39,047 bases of DNA from an uncultured Actinomycetes bacterium (GTDB lineage Bacteria; Actinomycetota; Acidimicrobiia; Acidimicrobiales; Microtrichaceae): assembly GCA_903873135.1 (NCBI GenBank), contig CAIQNH010000150.1:1-39047 (forward strand). Reading direction: 5' to 3'. The position numbers and the translations under genes are program-made. Positions within the stretch are counted from its first letter, which is position 1, and the number at the start of each line of letters is the position of its first letter. The notes beneath the pieces were generated by a model. The model did no database searches and was not told the origin of the DNA. It saw only the letters and a list, made by a program, of their open reading frames with translations. Shown piece after piece: positions 37,192 through 39,047 of the stretch.

Positions 37192-37770
37192 ATGAGCGCA
37201 CCCAGCCGTCGTCCCCGTCGCCACCCGTTCGCCGTGACCCTCGTCGCCCTGGCCGCAGCACTCGCGCTGCTGGGGCTGGCCACCGCCTGTGGCGGGGACG
37301 ACTCCGCCGACGCGCCCGCGTCGACCAACCTGGACGCCGACGGCGTGCCCGAGCCCCAGCCGGACGACACGGTCGCCACCACCACGACCGCACCCGCGGG
37401 TGACGGCGCCGTGGTCCAGACCGGCGAGTCGGGGGAGAGCGAGGTGCTCTTCGACGCCCAGGGCCAGGCGCTGTACCTCTACACGCCCGACGCCGATCGT
37501 CCGGCCGACGCACCGCCGACGTGCGTCGACGAGTGCGCCACGGCGTGGCCGCCGCTGCTGACCGACGGCGCGCCGGTGGCCGGTGCCGGGGTCGACGGTT
37601 CCCGGTTGGGGACCGTCATCCGGGCAGATGGCACCACCCAGGTGACCTACGGCGGTCAGCCGCTCTACCTCTTCGCCAGCGACCAGCCGGGCACCACCAC
37701 CGGCCAGGGGGTCGGGGGCGTGTGGTTCCTCGTCTCGCCGGCCGGGCAGGCGGTCCCTGCGGGCAGTTGA
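37192..37770 (+). CDS. Secreted-repeat lipoprotein (COG4315/PF03640-like)
   Basis: A 192-residue predicted lipoprotein. Signal peptide with an Arg-rich start (SRRPRRHPF), hydrophobic core, and lipobox ending ATAC (Cys33). A Thr/Pro linker follows, then two copies of a beta repeat: ALYLYTPD with CVDECATAWPPLL, and PLYLFASDQPG ending GGVWFLVSPAG. The C-x3-C-x3-WPP signature marks the PF03640 family of secreted repeats, of unknown function, often linked to redox or copper-related operons elsewhere. ATG 37192 is 7 bases after TAGCGT. Confidence 0.88.
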   Translation: MSAPSRRPRRHPFAVTLVALAAALALLGLATACGGDDSADAPASTNLDADGVPEPQPDDTVATTTTAPAGDGAVVQTGESGESEVLFDAQGQALYLYTPDADRPADAPPTCVDECATAWPPLLTDGAPVAGAGVDGSRLGTVIRADGTTQVTYGGQPLYLFASDQPGTTTGQGVGGVWFLVSPAGQAVPAGS

Positions 37771-37807
37771 CCCGCGGCACACCGGCCTCGCTGTCACACC
37801 GACGGCG

Positions 37808-37813
37808 CACACT
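37808..37813 (+). promoter_or_regulatory. -10-like CACACT for the hypothetical gene at 37822
   Basis: CACACT, 8 bases before ATG 37822, with no ribosome-binding site between. One mismatch to TANNNT. Confidence 0.3.
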
Positions 37814-37821
37814 CGAGGCCG

Positions 37822-38319
37822 ATGCCACGCCACACCACGCCATCGTCAGCCGAGGACTCCACCTCCTCACGTCCTGCCGCCGGTCGTCCCGGGACCGGTC
37901 CGGTGCGCTCCGGAGCCCGTCGCCTCGCCCGTACCCCGACTGCGTCGTCGTCGGCCGAGTTCGCCGCTGCCGTCCGGGTGGTGGCCGAGGCGGCCCGGCG
38001 CCGGGGGCTCTCGGTCCCGGTGTTCCGTTCCCCGCCCGGGCTCCCCGAACTGGACCGGAGCCTCCGCCGCACGGCGAGCGGCACGGTCGTGGCCATCCGC
38101 CTCGGTGACCGTCCCGTCGCGTCGATCCAGGCCGACGTGGTCGACGGTGTGGTCGTCGCCAACCGGCTCTCCGGTCGTGAGGCCTCCGGTTTCCGTCGTG
38201 CGGCGTGGGCGGCGCTCGGAGGCTCGGGCGCCCCTCGGCCACCGCGTCAGGCTCCCGTGCCGGTACGGTCAGCTCAGGAGACCGACCCCGGGCCGGCCTC
38301 CGATGCCCGGGTGGCGTAA
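37822..38319 (+). CDS. Hypothetical protein whose stop codon lies inside tRNA-Leu
   Basis: I do not recognise the family. The 165 residues comprise a disordered Ser/Arg/Pro-rich start (1-45), a probable alpha-beta core of about 80 residues (AVRVVAEAARRRGLSVPVFRSP; DRSLRRTASGTVVAIRLGD; SIQADVVDGVVVANRLSG, as separate pieces), then a Pro-rich end. Third codon positions in the core are almost all G or C, supporting a real gene. The frame runs into the tRNA-Leu gene and stops at a TAA in its D-arm, an overlap of 15 bases. The tRNA promoter box also lies in its coding sequence. Confidence 0.65.
   Translation: MPRHTTPSSAEDSTSSRPAAGRPGTGPVRSGARRLARTPTASSSAEFAAAVRVVAEAARRRGLSVPVFRSPPGLPELDRSLRRTASGTVVAIRLGDRPVASIQADVVDGVVVANRLSGREASGFRRAAWAALGGSGAPRPPRQAPVPVRSAQETDPGPASDARVA
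38264..38269 (+). promoter_or_regulatory. -10 box TACGGT for tRNA-Leu
   Basis: TACGGT lies 35 bases before the mature tRNA 5' end, inside the C-terminal coding part of the preceding gene. It matches the hexamer of eno and of the glycosyltransferase. Confidence 0.35.
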
Positions 38320-38390
38320 CTGGCAGGCGCAGAGGGCTTAAACCCCTCGGCTCCGGAAGGAGCGTGTGGGTTCGACTCCCACCCCGGGCA
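38305..38390 (+). tRNA. tRNA-Leu (anticodon UAA)
   Basis: Class II tRNA of 86 bases: acceptor GCCCGGG/CCCGGGC, anticodon stem GAGGG/CCCTC with loop CTTAAAC (anticodon TAA), a long variable arm (GGCTCC...GGAGCG), T arm GTGGG-TTCGACT-CCCAC, discriminator A38390. CCA is not encoded (CCG follows). It reads UUA, normally very rare in GC-rich actinobacteria; the Streptomyces equivalent is the developmental regulator bldA. Confidence 0.96.
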
Positions 38391-38401
38391 CCGAGGTCGA
38401 C

Positions 38402-38653
38402 TCACTCCGAGTACTTGATCACGCTGGCCCGGGCCTCGAGCCGGCGCTTGGTGAACCACCCCTTCCGGCTCACCTGGACGTCGACGATGGCGTCGCCGCC
38501 CATGCGGAACGCCAGCTCGGCCAGCTTGGTCCTGAGGAACTCCTGCTTGTAGGCGAGTTCGTCGTGGCGACGGAGCGGACCCTTCGCCGTGACCCGCCCG
38601 AGCACGGTGTGCGGGCGGTCGGGCAGCTCCCAGAGCACGGGTACGGTGCTCAT
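38402..38653 (-). CDS. Small RcsF/YbjQ-like protein, second of a tandem pair
   Basis: A protein of 83 residues without signal peptide: LWELPDRPHTVLGRVTAKG, then a helix (KQEFLRTKLAELAFRMGGDA) and strands IVDVQVSRKGWF and RLEARASVIKY. The pattern (IGRV.AKG, helix rich in Leu/Ala, M..DA(I/V), final strand) is like RcsF and YbjQ-type domains that bind metals or sense envelope state, though no Cys is present and it is not exported. About 27 of 71 aligned positions match its upstream neighbour. Its ATG overlaps the neighbour's stop (ATGA). Function unknown. Confidence 0.75.
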   Translation of the reverse strand: MSTVPVLWELPDRPHTVLGRVTAKGPLRRHDELAYKQEFLRTKLAELAFRMGGDAIVDVQVSRKGWFTKRRLEARASVIKYSE

Positions 38654-38913
38654 CGCCCGGAGCCCGGACCGTTCGTGTACCGGATCGCCACCCCTCGCAC
38701 GACGATCCGCCGGCGCCCGATCACGCCCTCCGTCGCGACGGTCACGTTGATCACTGCGTCGGCGCGCATCTGCTCCGCCTCCTCACGGAGGCGTTCCTGG
38801 AGGAACCTGGCCTTGGTCGTCCGTGACTCGAACGCGTGGAGCGCGCCCTTGGCCGCCACTCGTCCGATCCGCTCGAACGGTCGGGAGGGCTCGTCGATCA
38901 AGAGATCGACCAT
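38650..38913 (-). CDS. Small RcsF/YbjQ-like protein, first of a tandem pair
   Basis: A protein of 87 residues: MVDLLIDEPSRPFERIGRV, AKGALHAFESRTTKARFLQE, helix RLREEAEQMRADAV, strands INVTVATEG and RRRIVVRGVAIRY. It is a paralogue of the following gene (shared GRV, AKG, FL, M..DA, RRR and final Tyr). No signal peptide, membrane helix or Cys. ATG 38913 is the first codon. No convincing TANNNT box was found upstream; a GACAGT at 38925-38930 is the nearest candidate. Function unknown. Confidence 0.75.
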   Translation of the reverse strand: MVDLLIDEPSRPFERIGRVAAKGALHAFESRTTKARFLQERLREEAEQMRADAVINVTVATEGVIGRRRIVVRGVAIRYTNGPGSGR

Positions 38914-39047
38914 CTGACCCGCCCACTGTCACCGACCGGGGAACCCGGCCCGTCGCCCCATCGAACTCGCACCGCAGGAACCTCGTCCGCCCGGCGGGCG
39001 CCCTTCCCCCCCGTGCCGAACGAATTCCGACTCTGCGTGACGGATCC
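38914..39047. other. Non-coding end of the window
   Basis: The 134 bases upstream of the minus-strand pair contain a homopolymer-like CCCTTCCCCCCCC stretch near 39000 and no gene or strong promoter that I can recognise. Confidence 0.4.

Overview
The window is a high-GC (roughly 70% by eye), gene-dense stretch of an actinobacterial chromosome. Most starts are GTG, most stops are TGA, and there is a 33-residue bS22-type ribosomal protein gene. The gene order tatD–x–rsmA–ispE, tRNA-Gln–glmU–prs–rplY–pth–mfd–mazG and eno–ftsB–DUF501–ppx matches, from memory, the Mycobacterium tuberculosis Rv1008–Rv1026 neighbourhood with rearrangements and insertions. The long-form (433 aa) inositol-phosphate synthase and other details suggest a deep actinobacterial lineage such as Acidimicrobiia; that placement is inference. 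I saw no insertion sequence, prophage, CRISPR array or rRNA, and no stretch over 300 bases without a gene.

Layout. 1–2679: end of tatD, a small membrane protein in the rpfB position, rsmA and ispE. 2698–2836: a hairpin and the minus-strand bS22 gene. 2895–8926: an exopolysaccharide block with a Wzz/BY-kinase-like protein whose nucleotide site is degenerate, a Wzx-type flippase, a FemAB/CelD-like acetyltransferase (minus) and a polyprenyl-phosphate sugar transferase preceded by a putative 33-codon leader ORF. 8967–12550: tRNA-Gln, a C-terminally truncated glmU, prs, rplY and pth. 12540–18272: mfd, a SurA-like lipoprotein and a methylase-MazG fusion. 18283–22941: ino1, a cytochrome P450 and an AT3/SGNH O-acyltransferase. 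23028–28771: eno, ftsB, an inserted three-gene ABC exporter, DUF501 and ppx. 28783–38319: short transcription units that keep switching strand (GNAT; crotonase; glycosyltransferase; GalE-like epimerase with a PlsC-like acyltransferase; MFS; glutamine amidotransferase with a flavin monooxygenase; PH-like protein; repeat lipoprotein; hypothetical). 38305–38913: tRNA-Leu(UAA) and a tandem pair of small paralogous proteins on the minus strand.

Themes. Housekeeping (translation, cell wall precursors, repair, glycolysis) is interleaved with envelope polysaccharide functions. The most striking non-coding signal is repeated leaderless promoter architecture: a TANNNT or CANNNT hexamer 5–9 bases before ATG/GTG at 16 starts. 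At four junctions the TAG stop codon of the upstream gene is itself the first half of the next gene's -10 box. The glmU ATG lies one base after the mature 3' end of tRNA-Gln, so tRNA processing would itself create a leaderless glmU mRNA, and the encoded GlmU lacks its acetyltransferase active site. Two divergent leaderless genes at 36.75 kb share the TA of overlapping -10 boxes. All start-codon, promoter and hairpin statements are read from sequence and untested.
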